From: a virus
IMG/VR virus record: IMGVR_UViG_3300037246_001948
Span: 1-48,024 of that record
Length of the DNA: 48,024 nucleotides
Strand: one strand, 5' to 3'
Shown here: in pieces, positions 41,940 through 47,995 of the stretch
Numbering within the stretch: position 1 is the first letter of the stretch
How the letters are laid out: each line of letters opens with the position of its first letter
Position numbers and translations under genes: made by a program
The notes under the pieces: model-generated
Told to the model about the DNA's origin: nothing
Seen by the model: the letters and a program-made list of their open reading frames with translations, nothing else
The model's database searches: none

Positions 41940-42759
41940 CTTTCTCCTCCAATTCTGGCATCGGGCGGCATTCGCCTACCCAGAAACCAGTATTCCAGTC
42001 ATATCGTTCGTGATATTCCTGGCCTGCACGTTGAGCGATGCGCCCTGCGAGCAACCAGGAAGGGTTGCCCACATCACGGACCGGAGCATCGATCACGATG
42101 CGCTTCGACTTATCCTTCCAAACCTCAATCAGACCACAATCGTCTGGAAAATCAGTGTGGTGCGCCAGCCCTCTGAGAGTGACGAAGTAAAACTGATGGC
42201 AGTGTCGCATTGCAACTGCCCTCTTCTCCGGGTCTCGCAGCTCCGAGAGAAGATCACCGCGATCGACCTTGATCTCGTATCCAATTGCAAGATAACGAGT
42301 GCCCATCCATACGCCAAGGGCGTAGGCATCGATCCTTCGCCCTTCTATTTCAAATTCAGTGAGGAAGATCCATCCACCATCGCTGCCATGCCACTCCTGG
42401 AGAGCTGCCTTGATCTCAGAGGCAGTGAAGTAAGGCTCAATAGTCTTCTTCGATTCGAAGTCTTCTGTCCTGAGTTTTCGAACAGTCGTGATCCCCCGAG
42501 CAGTGATCACATATTCATCATTCTCAAACTCTTTGTGTGGCCTATTAACGATCCGCAGCCATCCCTCCTTGAACATCGTGTCCACATTTCGTTTCTTGAG
42601 ATTGATCCCTGCGCCAATGGTGAAGGCCTCAGAAGGCTCATGCCTTGAATACTCCCCGATCGTAGGTAATGAAAACCGCCGATCATGCATGAAAATCGAG
42701 CACCCCGTTCTCTCCATCAGACGCAGGGCGCGAGCGTTAAGTGGGCTCGGTTTCTTCAC
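41917..42759 (-). CDS. PD-(D/E)XK nuclease-like (MmcB-like) protein with winged-helix-like N-terminus, 280 aa
   Basis: Residues 1-100 look like a winged helix (NLKKRNVDTMFKEGWLRIVN, ENDEYVITARGITTVRKL). Residues 130-215 carry the nuclease signature: RRIDAYALGVWMG (Asp144), IGYEIKVDRGDLLSEL (Glu162, Lys164), RDPEKRAVAM and HQFYFVTLRGL, closely following the MmcB-like/VRR-related pattern. Those proteins are linked to DNA repair or end processing. The catalytic residues are intact. It starts with the usual four-base overlap with the gene before it. Confidence 0.75.
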   Translation of the reverse strand: MKKPSPLNARALRLMERTGCSIFMHDRRFSLPTIGEYSRHEPSEAFTIGAGINLKKRNVDTMFKEGWLRIVNRPHKEFENDEYVITARGITTVRKLRTEDFESKKTIEPYFTASEIKAALQEWHGSDGGWIFLTEFEIEGRRIDAYALGVWMGTRYLAIGYEIKVDRGDLLSELRDPEKRAVAMRHCHQFYFVTLRGLAHHTDFPDDCGLIEVWKDKSKRIVIDAPVRDVGNPSWLLAGRIAQRAGQEYHERYDWNTGFWVGECRPMPELEEKDVDNSED

Positions 42760-42983
42760 CTGGCTTTATCCAGAGCACGTAGCGCCTCGAGAATGGCACG
42801 CTCCTCCCCGGTCACACGTTCTTTCTGCCAGGGCAGCTCAAGCCTCTCATGCATCACACGACAGGCAGCGGCCAGCTCCTTGAAAGCATCGTATACCTCG
42901 AGTTTCATAAATACGATCGGCGTCTCTAAATATTGAAGATTCATTTGTAATGATTCGTTATCCAGTTCTTCATTCTCAGTCAC
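42756..42983 (-). CDS. Small helical hypothetical protein, 75 aa
   Basis: Acidic N-terminus, then a helical body (FMKLEVYDAFKELAAACRVMH) and a charged end. Four-base overlaps with both neighbours. No motif I recognise. Likely a co-translated small phage protein. Confidence 0.6.
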   Translation of the reverse strand: MTENEELDNESLQMNLQYLETPIVFMKLEVYDAFKELAAACRVMHERLELPWQKERVTGEERAILEALRALDKAR

Positions 42984-43210
42984 TTCTTCTTCCTAGCCTC
43001 CATTTCCTCACTAATAAATTCACAGATGCGCCTCATGCAATCGGGATTGAACACACTCCCAATCACCGGGAAGAAAGCGTATTGTCGCCATCTGCCATAC
43101 CACTTGATCTCACCCAGGACAGCATCGTTTTTTCGAGCAATGACAAACCATTGCTTAGTCTTTTCCCCCTCATGGTAAAGCTCAAACCAAATCCACTTAT
43201 TTTCGCCCAT
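42980..43210 (-). CDS. Small phage protein with WYGRWRQYAFFP motif, 76 aa
   Basis: A beta-rich start (KWIWFELYHEGEKTKQWFV) followed by GEIKWYGRWRQYAFFP and then a FNPDCMRRICEFISEEME helix. I recall this pattern from many phage and bacterial small proteins without a known role. Overlaps its neighbours by one to four bases. Function unknown. Confidence 0.7.
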   Translation of the reverse strand: MGENKWIWFELYHEGEKTKQWFVIARKNDAVLGEIKWYGRWRQYAFFPVIGSVFNPDCMRRICEFISEEMEARKKK

Positions 43211-43611
43211 CAGTTCTCCAGAAGATCATTCATAATATCGAACGCCACCCCTGCCACCATCCCATACATACAAGCCTTCTGTTCCTCCCTGACGGCACCC
43301 CGATGAAAAGGGCGACACGTGTGACCAATTTCATGCGCTATTACCCCAATCAATTTCTTAGAGTCCACACCTTCTTCGAACCACAAGTGCATTATCTCTT
43401 TGTCCTCTAGCCAGCCCCATATCTCATCATCAGACAAAATCTTGGATATAGCCTCTTTCATAGACATGCGGTGCTCTTTGCCTGCCCAATCTCCCCATAT
43501 CCAAGTACCGTCTCGATCCTCAACCTCCGACACTTCACAACCTAAAAATGCAGCCATACACTCAAGCAAAGTCTCGTATCGGATCACCTTCAAGAGATCA
43601 GGCCCGCTCAT
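43210..43611 (-). CDS. HEIGH-motif metalloprotease-like protein, 133 aa
   Basis: IGVIAHEIGHTCRPFHRG has an HExxH-type zinc site at residues 93-97, with a downstream Glu pair (REEQK, about 109-112) as possible third ligand. The helix and spacing resemble ImmA/IrrE-like and zincin peptidases. In phages such proteins may cleave repressors or host proteins; LuxR-type HTH genes lie two genes upstream. The protein is short, with an N-terminal helical part and a Trp-rich stretch (GTWIWGDWAG). No signal peptide, so it should act in the cytoplasm. Confidence 0.65.
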   Translation of the reverse strand: MSGPDLLKVIRYETLLECMAAFLGCEVSEVEDRDGTWIWGDWAGKEHRMSMKEAISKILSDDEIWGWLEDKEIMHLWFEEGVDSKKLIGVIAHEIGHTCRPFHRGAVREEQKACMYGMVAGVAFDIMNDLLEN

Positions 43612-43807
43612 ATTTCAACACACCATCCTCGAGCCGGACCTTGTATTGCCCAGGCTCTTCGGTCGGATAAATTATTTGCTTCTGAGCTGCCTTGTTGATC
43701 TCGCACGTTTTCGCATCCTCATCTGTCCCGCACTCGGCAGGATGATGAAGACTCCAGCCTACCGCTGAGAAAAAGATTATGTGGCCGTCCCAATGTGATG
43801 TAGTCAA
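43598..43807 (-). CDS. Small hypothetical protein, 69 aa
   Basis: Beta-rich start (HIIFFSAVGWSLHH) with Cys at about 26 and 35, then a charged linker. The ending GQYKVRLEDGVLKYERA is strand-like. Overlaps the preceding LuxR-like gene by four bases and the metalloprotease-like gene by 14. Function unknown. Confidence 0.55.
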   Translation of the reverse strand: MTTSHWDGHIIFFSAVGWSLHHPAECGTDEDAKTCEINKAAQKQIIYPTEEPGQYKVRLEDGVLKYERA

Positions 43808-44133
43808 CAGTACCCTCCTGGCTGAGAACCCCCCCGGTTATTGCCATCCGGTTTATCTCTCCCTTCAAGAACTGCCTTTTTCACTCCATCATAGAAATCT
43901 TCATCAGTGACCAAATGCTGAGTAACGGCCTCCAAAGCACTATACACACCCATTTTCACATAAATATTTTGTCTGTGTCTCCTAACCGTCTTATCAGAAA
44001 TACCTAGTTTGTTTCCGATCTGCACAGCAGTTAACCCAAGCGCAGTGTTCAGAAGTATCTCGCGCTCTCGAGGCGACAAAGGTTTGCCTAATATGATCGT
44101 GTAGGTGCCGTGTTTCTGTCCTTTGGCCGTCAC
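43804..44133 (-). CDS. LuxR-type HTH regulator, 109 aa
   Basis: Residues 19-75 are a clear LuxR C-terminal HTH: LSPREREILLNTALGLTAVQ, then IGNKLGISDKTVRRHRQNI and YVKMGVYSALEAV. No receiver or ligand domain precedes it, so it is a stand-alone DNA-binding protein with a disordered Gly/Asn-rich end. It could control late or lysogeny-related genes. It overlaps neighbours by four bases on both sides. A second, more divergent HTH of the same class is at 36734-37177. Confidence 0.85.
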   Translation of the reverse strand: MTAKGQKHGTYTIILGKPLSPREREILLNTALGLTAVQIGNKLGISDKTVRRHRQNIYVKMGVYSALEAVTQHLVTDEDFYDGVKKAVLEGRDKPDGNNRGGSQPGGYC

Positions 44134-44450
44134 ATCTCCTCCGGTCGATAAAAGATATAGGAATGAAATTGACCCCTACCTCCCCCTCGTTGATTGGCGC
44201 TGGTCACAACCTCCTCAATTCCAATGCTTTCAAGAGCTTCGACGACCAATTTCTCTGTATCTAGCAAATTCTCTTTATTGCCCCAAGTAGTCAACTCAAG
44301 CGTCACAAGACCTGTCTGTCCAACAGGAAGTTTATTCATCCAGGAGCCGGTAAGCATCGTGATCTGAGCAGACCACTTCTCCAGATCCTTGGCTAGAACT
44401 TTTGCAAGGCTCTCCGGAGAGCTAACCACCCAATCAGGAGTCGGAAACAT
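44130..44450 (-). CDS. Hypothetical protein, 106 aa
   Basis: ATG at 44450 is preferred; starts up to 44558 would extend far into the preceding gene and add random-looking residues. Helical start (SLAKVLAKDLEKWSAQI), then strand-rich parts (TGLVTLELTTWGN, QFHSYIFYRPEEM). The two-layer pattern may be a small alpha/beta virion or regulatory protein. Not recognised. Confidence 0.55.
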   Translation of the reverse strand: MFPTPDWVVSSPESLAKVLAKDLEKWSAQITMLTGSWMNKLPVGQTGLVTLELTTWGNKENLLDTEKLVVEALESIGIEEVVTSANQRGGGRGQFHSYIFYRPEEM

Positions 44451-44796
44451 CGTTTTTCTCAGAGACGAGCGAGGCATAGGTTTCCGGATCGCAAATTCGG
44501 CATGCCATGATTTCAGGTTCGTAGACGGTCCCGCACTTTGGGCAAAAGAATCCTTCATCCTTTTGAGTAAGCATTAGCCTGTCTGCTAGCCGATTCAGCC
44601 AGGGATCATCCGCGAAATTGTCACGAATATAGTTCACGAACAACTCGGTCTCCGCCTTAGTAACCGGATGCAATATATAAATCCAGTCTGCCAATTTCTT
44701 CCCCTCTTCTAGGGAAATTATATAGAGCATCCCACCCAACGTAATCTCAAATCGCTGAATCCCTTTCGGATACTCCACCAGTTCAACTTTCATCAT
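44434..44796 (-). CDS. Zinc-ribbon-containing hypothetical protein, 120 aa
   Basis: ATG at 44796 (or 44793) with GAGGAG upstream, overlapping the gene before by 14 bases. N-terminal beta-rich part (VELVEYPKGIQRFEITLGG), a helical middle, and a rubredoxin-like zinc ribbon FCPKCGTVYEPEIMACRICD with two CxxC pairs. The ribbon may hold DNA or protein partners. Ends 16 bases inside the next gene. Confidence 0.65.
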   Translation of the reverse strand: MMKVELVEYPKGIQRFEITLGGMLYIISLEEGKKLADWIYILHPVTKAETELFVNYIRDNFADDPWLNRLADRLMLTQKDEGFFCPKCGTVYEPEIMACRICDPETYASLVSEKNDVSDS

Positions 44797-45157
44797 CCTG
44801 CTCCTCGAGTAGGGCAATCATTTTAGGATATGAATTGAGCTGACAAGTCCAGTAAAGATATATGCCCAGCTCTTGCGCCTTTCTATCAAAACATCGTGTG
44901 CACAAGATCCCATTTCCCTCCGGGTAACCGGATATGTTATTCCAGAGTTCATCATCTACATGCCATACCTGCTCAACCATTGAGTCACATTCCATGCACT
45001 TCTCAGTTCCGTCGTCACTTCCCTTCAGCGCCTCGAGCCGACGTATGATCGGCAGCCATTTCTCTCTGACCAGGTCAAGTGCGACTCCCTCGACCAGTTG
45101 GTACTCGCCGGCTTCTAGCGTATCAATAAAAAGCTCAACCTGTTCGCTGAATTTCAT
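44783..45157 (-). CDS. Zinc-finger hypothetical protein, 124 aa
   Basis: Helical start (EQVELFIDTLEAGEYQLV), then KCMECD (54-59) and ILCTRCFDRKAQELGI, with WHVDDELWNNISGYPEGNG between. This Cys-x2-Cys...W..d..W..v.g...g.LC.xC layout is common in phage small proteins, but its role is not known to me. A Trp/Cys end (YLYWTCQLN) follows. ATG overlaps the gene before by four bases. Confidence 0.7.
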   Translation of the reverse strand: MKFSEQVELFIDTLEAGEYQLVEGVALDLVREKWLPIIRRLEALKGSDDGTEKCMECDSMVEQVWHVDDELWNNISGYPEGNGILCTRCFDRKAQELGIYLYWTCQLNSYPKMIALLEEQDDES

Positions 45158-45369
45158 CTTAGCACTCCAGTAGGTTTCACATCTGGAAATTTAACCAATC
45201 TGTGCATATAGCCACACTCCCAACAATCTCTACCATCTCGAGGCCTTGAGGTGTATTTCTCGTGAAATCTGCACAATGCTATAGACTTCGCAAGGATTTC
45301 ATCCACCGACACGTCTTGTAGGTCTTTGAAATAGTCACTTCTTCCTTTCCTCGAAATGTTCCCTGCCAT
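45154..45369 (-). CDS. Hypothetical protein with Cys pair, 71 aa
   Basis: ATG at 45369 overlaps the previous TGA by one base (TGATG), with GGGGAG just before it; a TTG at 45372 is the alternative. Basic start, helix (VSVDEILAKSIALCRFHEKY), then DCWECGYMHRL with a CxxC. Single CxxC plus Cys and His upstream could bind one zinc. Function unknown. Confidence 0.6.
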   Translation of the reverse strand: MAGNISRKGRSDYFKDLQDVSVDEILAKSIALCRFHEKYTSRPRDGRDCWECGYMHRLVKFPDVKPTGVLR

Positions 45370-45548
45370 CAACTCCCCAATCGATCAGGATGCCACCAGT
45401 ACCAGAGCACTTTATATGGACCCCACATTTCGTAGGGTCTGCCAGGACGAGAGCGAAAACCCTGCCTCCGCAACTCTTTCTTCACCCACGCATCAATCTC
45501 TTTTTGTTTCGGATGGGTCACAGAAATGGATATAGGCAGAGGCAGCAT
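45369..45548 (-). CDS. Small Trp-rich basic protein, 50-59 aa
   Basis: The frame is open from an ATG at 45548 (59 aa) or a GTG at 45521 (50 aa) to a TGA at 45371-45369. The shared part is KQKEIDAWVKKELRRQG, then GRPYEMWGPYKVLWYWWHP. Neither start has a strong ribosome binding site; the GTG overlaps the stop of the upstream tiny gene. The exact fit between neighbours and the biased composition support a real gene. Function unknown. Confidence 0.5.
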   Translation of the reverse strand: MLPLPISISVTHPKQKEIDAWVKKELRRQGFRSRPGRPYEMWGPYKVLWYWWHPDRLGS

Positions 45549-45604
45549 ATTATTACTATGCCGATCGTGAACAGCATCGAGTAAATATTTATGAATTTAT
45601 CCAT
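45518..45604 (-). CDS. Tiny membrane protein, 28 aa
   Basis: ATG at 45604 with AGGAGA upstream; TGA at 45520-45518. Almost the whole product is one hydrophobic helix, MDKFINIYSMLFTIGIVII then CCLCLYPFL. It may be a membrane-acting peptide or a leader. Overlaps the next frame by a few bases. Real expression is uncertain but the ribosome binding site is good. Confidence 0.45.
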   Translation of the reverse strand: MDKFINIYSMLFTIGIVIICCLCLYPFL

Positions 45605-45611
45605 GATTCTC

Positions 45612-45998
45612 CTAGCTCAGATTATTGGGCCATTCGTTGCCGGTGACACCAGCTCCGACAAGAAAGTGTTGGATACGATAAAATGTCCTGTACCACCAGG
45701 TCCAGAGCTTCGATCGACGCATCCTGCGAGCAACGTAGAGAGCCGTCGCGAGCTTGTCAAAATCAGTTTCGTCGTCGACACAATAGACCCACGCTCCCTC
45801 ATATCTACCATTCAGAAACCACTTGAAGCCGCGTGTGCGACGGACAACGAGGTCGAGTACTCTCGGATCGAGCGGATCTTGCGTACCGAGCCGCTCCCTG
45901 TGTTCCCTCTCAATATATTCAAACAGTGGAACACGCTCCGACAGTTTCGACGCATGCTTAGCTACTAACCTTTCTGCGCCTTCATCAGTGTCAATCAT
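45612..45998 (-). CDS. Hypothetical protein, 128 aa
   Basis: ATG at 45998 with AGGAGG five bases upstream, overlapping the stop of the 61-aa gene. Helical and basic with a Trp/Tyr-rich stretch (KLWTWWYRTFYRIQHFLVG) near residue 100 and a conserved-looking RGFKWFLNGRYEGAWVYCV. No motif I know. Could be peripheral membrane-associated through the aromatic stretch. Confidence 0.6.
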   Translation of the reverse strand: MIDTDEGAERLVAKHASKLSERVPLFEYIEREHRERLGTQDPLDPRVLDLVVRRTRGFKWFLNGRYEGAWVYCVDDETDFDKLATALYVARRMRRSKLWTWWYRTFYRIQHFLVGAGVTGNEWPNNLS

Positions 45999-46183
45999 CA
46001 AATCCTCCTATTCGCATAGATAGAGAAGAGCGCCGCGAAGGAATTTGCCCTTACCTCGCGACGCTCTGTTTGCCTGTCGGTCCTCATATGAGATCTTACG
46101 AGTTCAAGCCCCTGCCGTATATCTGATAGCCAATATCTCAGGGCGTCAGGTTTTCCGACTAGCAAAACATATTCTGTTGGCAT
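45998..46183 (-). CDS. Small basic hypothetical protein, 61 aa
   Basis: ATG at 46183 with GAGAGG four bases upstream; a GTG four codons earlier is the alternative. Two helices, the second Arg-rich (RTDRQTERREVRANSF). It shares TGATG with the next gene. Function unknown. Confidence 0.55.
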   Translation of the reverse strand: MPTEYVLLVGKPDALRYWLSDIRQGLELVRSHMRTDRQTERREVRANSFAALFSIYANRRI

Positions 46184-46204
46184 CGCGCCTCTCACATATT
46201 TTAG

Positions 46205-46483
46205 TTAAAGCTCAATCCGTCGAATTATGCGACGCAGTCGCTCAGTCTGACTCAGAATCTCCTCTCGAGATCGGCGGATAACATTAGCCAGATCACAGAG
46301 CTCTATCTCTGGCACCGCCTTATCACAAGCCGTCTCAGGCGGCTCAGCTAACAAGACAACAGAGAGTCTATCCTCCAGCGCACTAATAGCACCCGCGTTT
46401 TCTGCGACGGTGCTCCTCAAGTGCTCCAGCTCTGCCTCGACTTGTCCTTCCGCTCTTTCTGCCATTGCCGGGGGTCCACCCAT
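46205..46483 (-). CDS. Coiled-coil hypothetical protein, 92 aa
   Basis: ATG at 46483 with AGGAGG nine bases upstream. Long amphipathic helices at 8-45 (QVEAELEHLRSTVAENAGAI) and 60-92 (NVIRRSREEILSQTERLRRI). Two Cys in the linker. It probably dimerises. Lies directly after the tRNA on the minus strand and may share its transcript. Confidence 0.6.
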   Translation of the reverse strand: MGGPPAMAERAEGQVEAELEHLRSTVAENAGAISALEDRLSVVLLAEPPETACDKAVPEIELCDLANVIRRSREEILSQTERLRRIIRRIEL

Positions 46484-46516
46484 CGTCTCGTCCTCCTATA
46501 TTCTAATTCGGCTCAG

Positions 46517-46589
46517 TAGCGCGGGTGGGATTCGAACCCACATCATTCGAACATATGAAGCTCGCGTGTTGCCAGTACACTACCGCGCA
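46517..46589 (-). tRNA. tRNA with CAU anticodon (Met or Ile2)
   Basis: On the minus strand: acceptor TGCGCGG pairs with CCGCGCT except a T-T mismatch at 1-72; D-arm GTGT/ACAC with loop ACTGGCA; anticodon stem CGAGC/GTTCG (one G-U) around TTCATAT, so anticodon CAU; variable region AATGAT of six; T-arm GTGGG-TTCGAAT-CCCAC. Discriminator A, no encoded CCA. The anticodon stem lacks the three G-C pairs of initiators, so elongator Met or lysidine-modified Ile are the options. Confidence 0.8.
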
Positions 46590-46651
46590 TTATTGCGTGT
46601 TGTTTACTCGGATGCGACCCCCGAGGGCTGCACGTCTGCCGGATAAAAAGG

Positions 46652-46680
46652 ATTATACGGATGCACTACACATCACCACC
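46652..46680 (-). promoter_or_regulatory. Possible promoter upstream of the tRNA
   Basis: A perfect TATAAT (46657-46652 on the minus strand) lies about 60 bases before the tRNA. The region 17 bases upstream (GGTGGT) is a poor -35 box. The spacer between it and the tRNA (46590-46651) contains a CCC/GGG hairpin but no gene. Supported only by the -10 box and position. Confidence 0.35.
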
Positions 46681-46692
46681 TTTATTGTGTTG

Positions 46693-46998
46693 CTAGCAGG
46701 GAGGCGTATTAAGATCTTCCCTTCCATGCTCCGGAAATATCGCTCTGTTGTAAATCATGTACGCCATCTTTTTATCTACGGAGTACATTTCGATAGCAGC
46801 TAGAAGATCTCTTGCCTTGGTGAAAATGCTCAAAGTAGAACTCACTATCTGCAACGCATCTCCCGGAACCAATATATTTCCGTCCTCCTGCTCCTCACCA
46901 ACCATTCTCACGAATGACTCGACCACATCAATCTCGTCGATCGTAGAGCGCAACATCCTGATCTCAGCACGCAGTTTATCTAACGTCACCTCAGCCAT
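46693..46998 (-). CDS. Helical hypothetical protein, 101 aa
   Basis: ATG at 46998 with GAGGAG upstream; an earlier start at 47088 would add a Ser/Cys-rich unstructured piece and lacks a binding site. Coiled-coil start (VTLDKLRAEIRMLRSTIDEI), then helices (ALQIVSSTLSIFTKARDLLA). The product is acidic. It is the first gene after the promoter-like sequence at 47139-47173. Function unknown. Confidence 0.6.
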   Translation of the reverse strand: MAEVTLDKLRAEIRMLRSTIDEIDVVESFVRMVGEEQEDGNILVPGDALQIVSSTLSIFTKARDLLAAIEMYSVDKKMAYMIYNRAIFPEHGREDLNTPPC

Positions 46999-47138
46999 CC
47001 CACCGCTCCTCTTATGTCGCCAGCAGGGAGACGTGCGCGTCAGAGCACTTCCCAAGTCGCAGGACGGAGAACTCGATTCCTGCCCCACAGATCTAATCTC
47101 TCCAAAAGATTCTGTAGACTTGGTCCTCCCCGCCAGCT

Positions 47139-47173
47139 ATATACTAAAATAGCACAGTATTCGCTGTTGTCAA
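47139..47173 (-). promoter_or_regulatory. Promoter for the minus-strand accessory genes
   Basis: TTGACA (47173-47168 on the minus strand) is followed by TATTTT after 16 bases, within CTATTTTAGTATATAG. The block CTATT(G/T)TAGTATAT is shared with the promoter at 4717-4745 (CTATTGTAGTATAT), though spacing to TTGACA differs by four bases. It would drive the 46693-46998 gene and possibly the long row behind it. Confidence 0.6.
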
Positions 47174-47211
47174 GGGATGCTTATACGGCATCGCTCATTA
47201 CCCAGACGAAA

Positions 47212-47240
47212 AATACTTAGGAGGGGCCCCCCGTAGTATT
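47212..47240 (-). terminator. Rho-independent-like terminator for the 142-aa gene
   Basis: On the minus strand AATACT (47240-47235) pairs with AGTATT (47217-47212). Inside this is a G6/C-rich stem (GGGG with CTCC over four pairs), and the stem is followed by a U tract (TTTTT at 47213-47209). It lies between the gene at 47451-47879 and the promoter at 47139-47173, so it separates the two units. Confidence 0.65.
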
Positions 47241-47289
47241 GAGCAGTATAGTAGTCGTTTTTGTCCCTAGCCCTTATATCATTGTAGAC

Positions 47290-47440
47290 CCTGAATAGGA
47301 AACGTGGGTGGGGGTGGTGCGTGTGCGGGGTATGCCGCGGTTGGAGTTGGGATCTGCGCCTGCCTCCCACCAGTACCACATGCTGCGCTCTGTCTGCCTG
47401 GTGGATCGGCGGCGCGCAGCTGGGTCGCTTAGTATTTATA
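47290..47440. other. GC-rich foldable non-coding stretch
   Basis: No convincing gene lies between 46999 and 47450 apart from the promoter and terminator. This part is much richer in G and C than its surroundings. It starts with a G-run stretch on the plus strand (GGGTGGGGGTGG near 47305). It can fold: CTGCGCC (47354-47360) with GGCGC-GCAG (47411-47419), and CCACCAG (47367-47373) with CTGGTGG (47398-47404), with a 24-base loop. It could be a structured RNA, an untranslated leader or trailer, or a DNA site such as an origin; short open frames here look random. Confidence 0.45.
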
Positions 47441-47450
47441 AGCTACCCTG

Positions 47451-47879
47451 TTACGCCAGGCTTGCTAGGTCGGGGTTGGCGTCCTTGGTTTTTCTGTGCT
47501 TGCGGTAAGCATCGTAGGCGCGGCGCTCACTCTCCACCAGGCGACCGTATAAGCCACCCAATACTGAGATTTGCGAGGGTTCCTTAGCCATCAGAGACTC
47601 AAGGTATCCGACCATGACCCCGAGGCTTAACGCTCGTTGCTCCATTATTCCAGCTGCACCAGCTGACCGATACAACGCGGCCAGGTCTTCGCAGATCGGC
47701 GCCAGCTGCGCAGATGCGCGGCCCCAAAACGTTACCACGTGCGCCATTGACCCTTGGATCTCCAAATCGGCGCCACCTGGTAGAAGATTGTCCTCCATTT
47801 CCACCTCATCGCCTCGCTTAAGTACTTTCGCTGCCGCCTTCATTGTATCATGTGCAGAAATTGTGCGCATGGCATCCAT
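47451..47879 (-). CDS. Hypothetical helical protein, 142 aa
   Basis: Ends just before the GC-rich stretch and is followed by a good terminator. Alanine-rich helices (RASAQLAPICEDLAALYRSA, LSLGVMVGYLESLMAKE) and a basic Lys/Arg-rich end (YDAYRKHRKTKD). Starts at 47879, 47870, 47843 and an internal ATG preceded by GAGGTGG are possible; none of the first three has a clear ribosome binding site. It is divergent to the plus-strand gene at 47996, the classic place of a regulator, but no HTH is visible. Confidence 0.55.
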   Translation of the reverse strand: MDAMRTISAHDTMKAAAKVLKRGDEVEMEDNLLPGGADLEIQGSMAHVVTFWGRASAQLAPICEDLAALYRSAGAAGIMEQRALSLGVMVGYLESLMAKEPSQISVLGGLYGRLVESERRAYDAYRKHRKTKDANPDLASLA

Positions 47880-47929
47880 CGAATGCGCGACTGGCGCGGC
47901 AGCACTCGCCGAATTAAGTAATGACTTGT

Positions 47930-47958
47930 TTGACTCTCACTCCCACCTATGCTAGACT
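47930..47958 (+). promoter_or_regulatory. Sigma70-like promoter for the plus-strand operon
   Basis: TTGACT (47930-47935) and TAGACT (47953-47958) are separated by 17 bases. The first matches five of six and the second four of six consensus positions. A gene start with a GAAGGAAGGG ribosome binding site follows at 47996. It points out of the window and would serve the opposite strand to most genes here. Confidence 0.65.
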
Positions 47959-47977
47959 TCTATAGAAGAAGAATAGC
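47951..47977. promoter_or_regulatory. Palindromic operator-like site at the plus-strand promoter
   Basis: CTTCTATAGAAG (47957-47968) is a perfect 12-base palindrome overlapping the end of the -10 box and the expected start of transcription. It is flanked by GCTA (47951-47954) and TAGC (47974-47977). The position would let a dimeric repressor block the promoter. Confidence 0.5.
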
Positions 47978-47995
47978 AGAGAAGGAAGGGACACA

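Noticed and set aside
47320-47375. Possible second tRNA in the GC-rich stretch
   Set aside because: GTGGG and CTCCCAC can pair like an acceptor stem, but there is no TTCGA-type T-loop and no anticodon arm.
47308-47508. Plus-strand frame in the GC-rich stretch
   Set aside because: Random-looking composition, no ribosome binding site, and it overlaps the end of the minus-strand gene at 47451. The minus frame 47170-47379 was rejected for the same reasons and because it covers the terminator.
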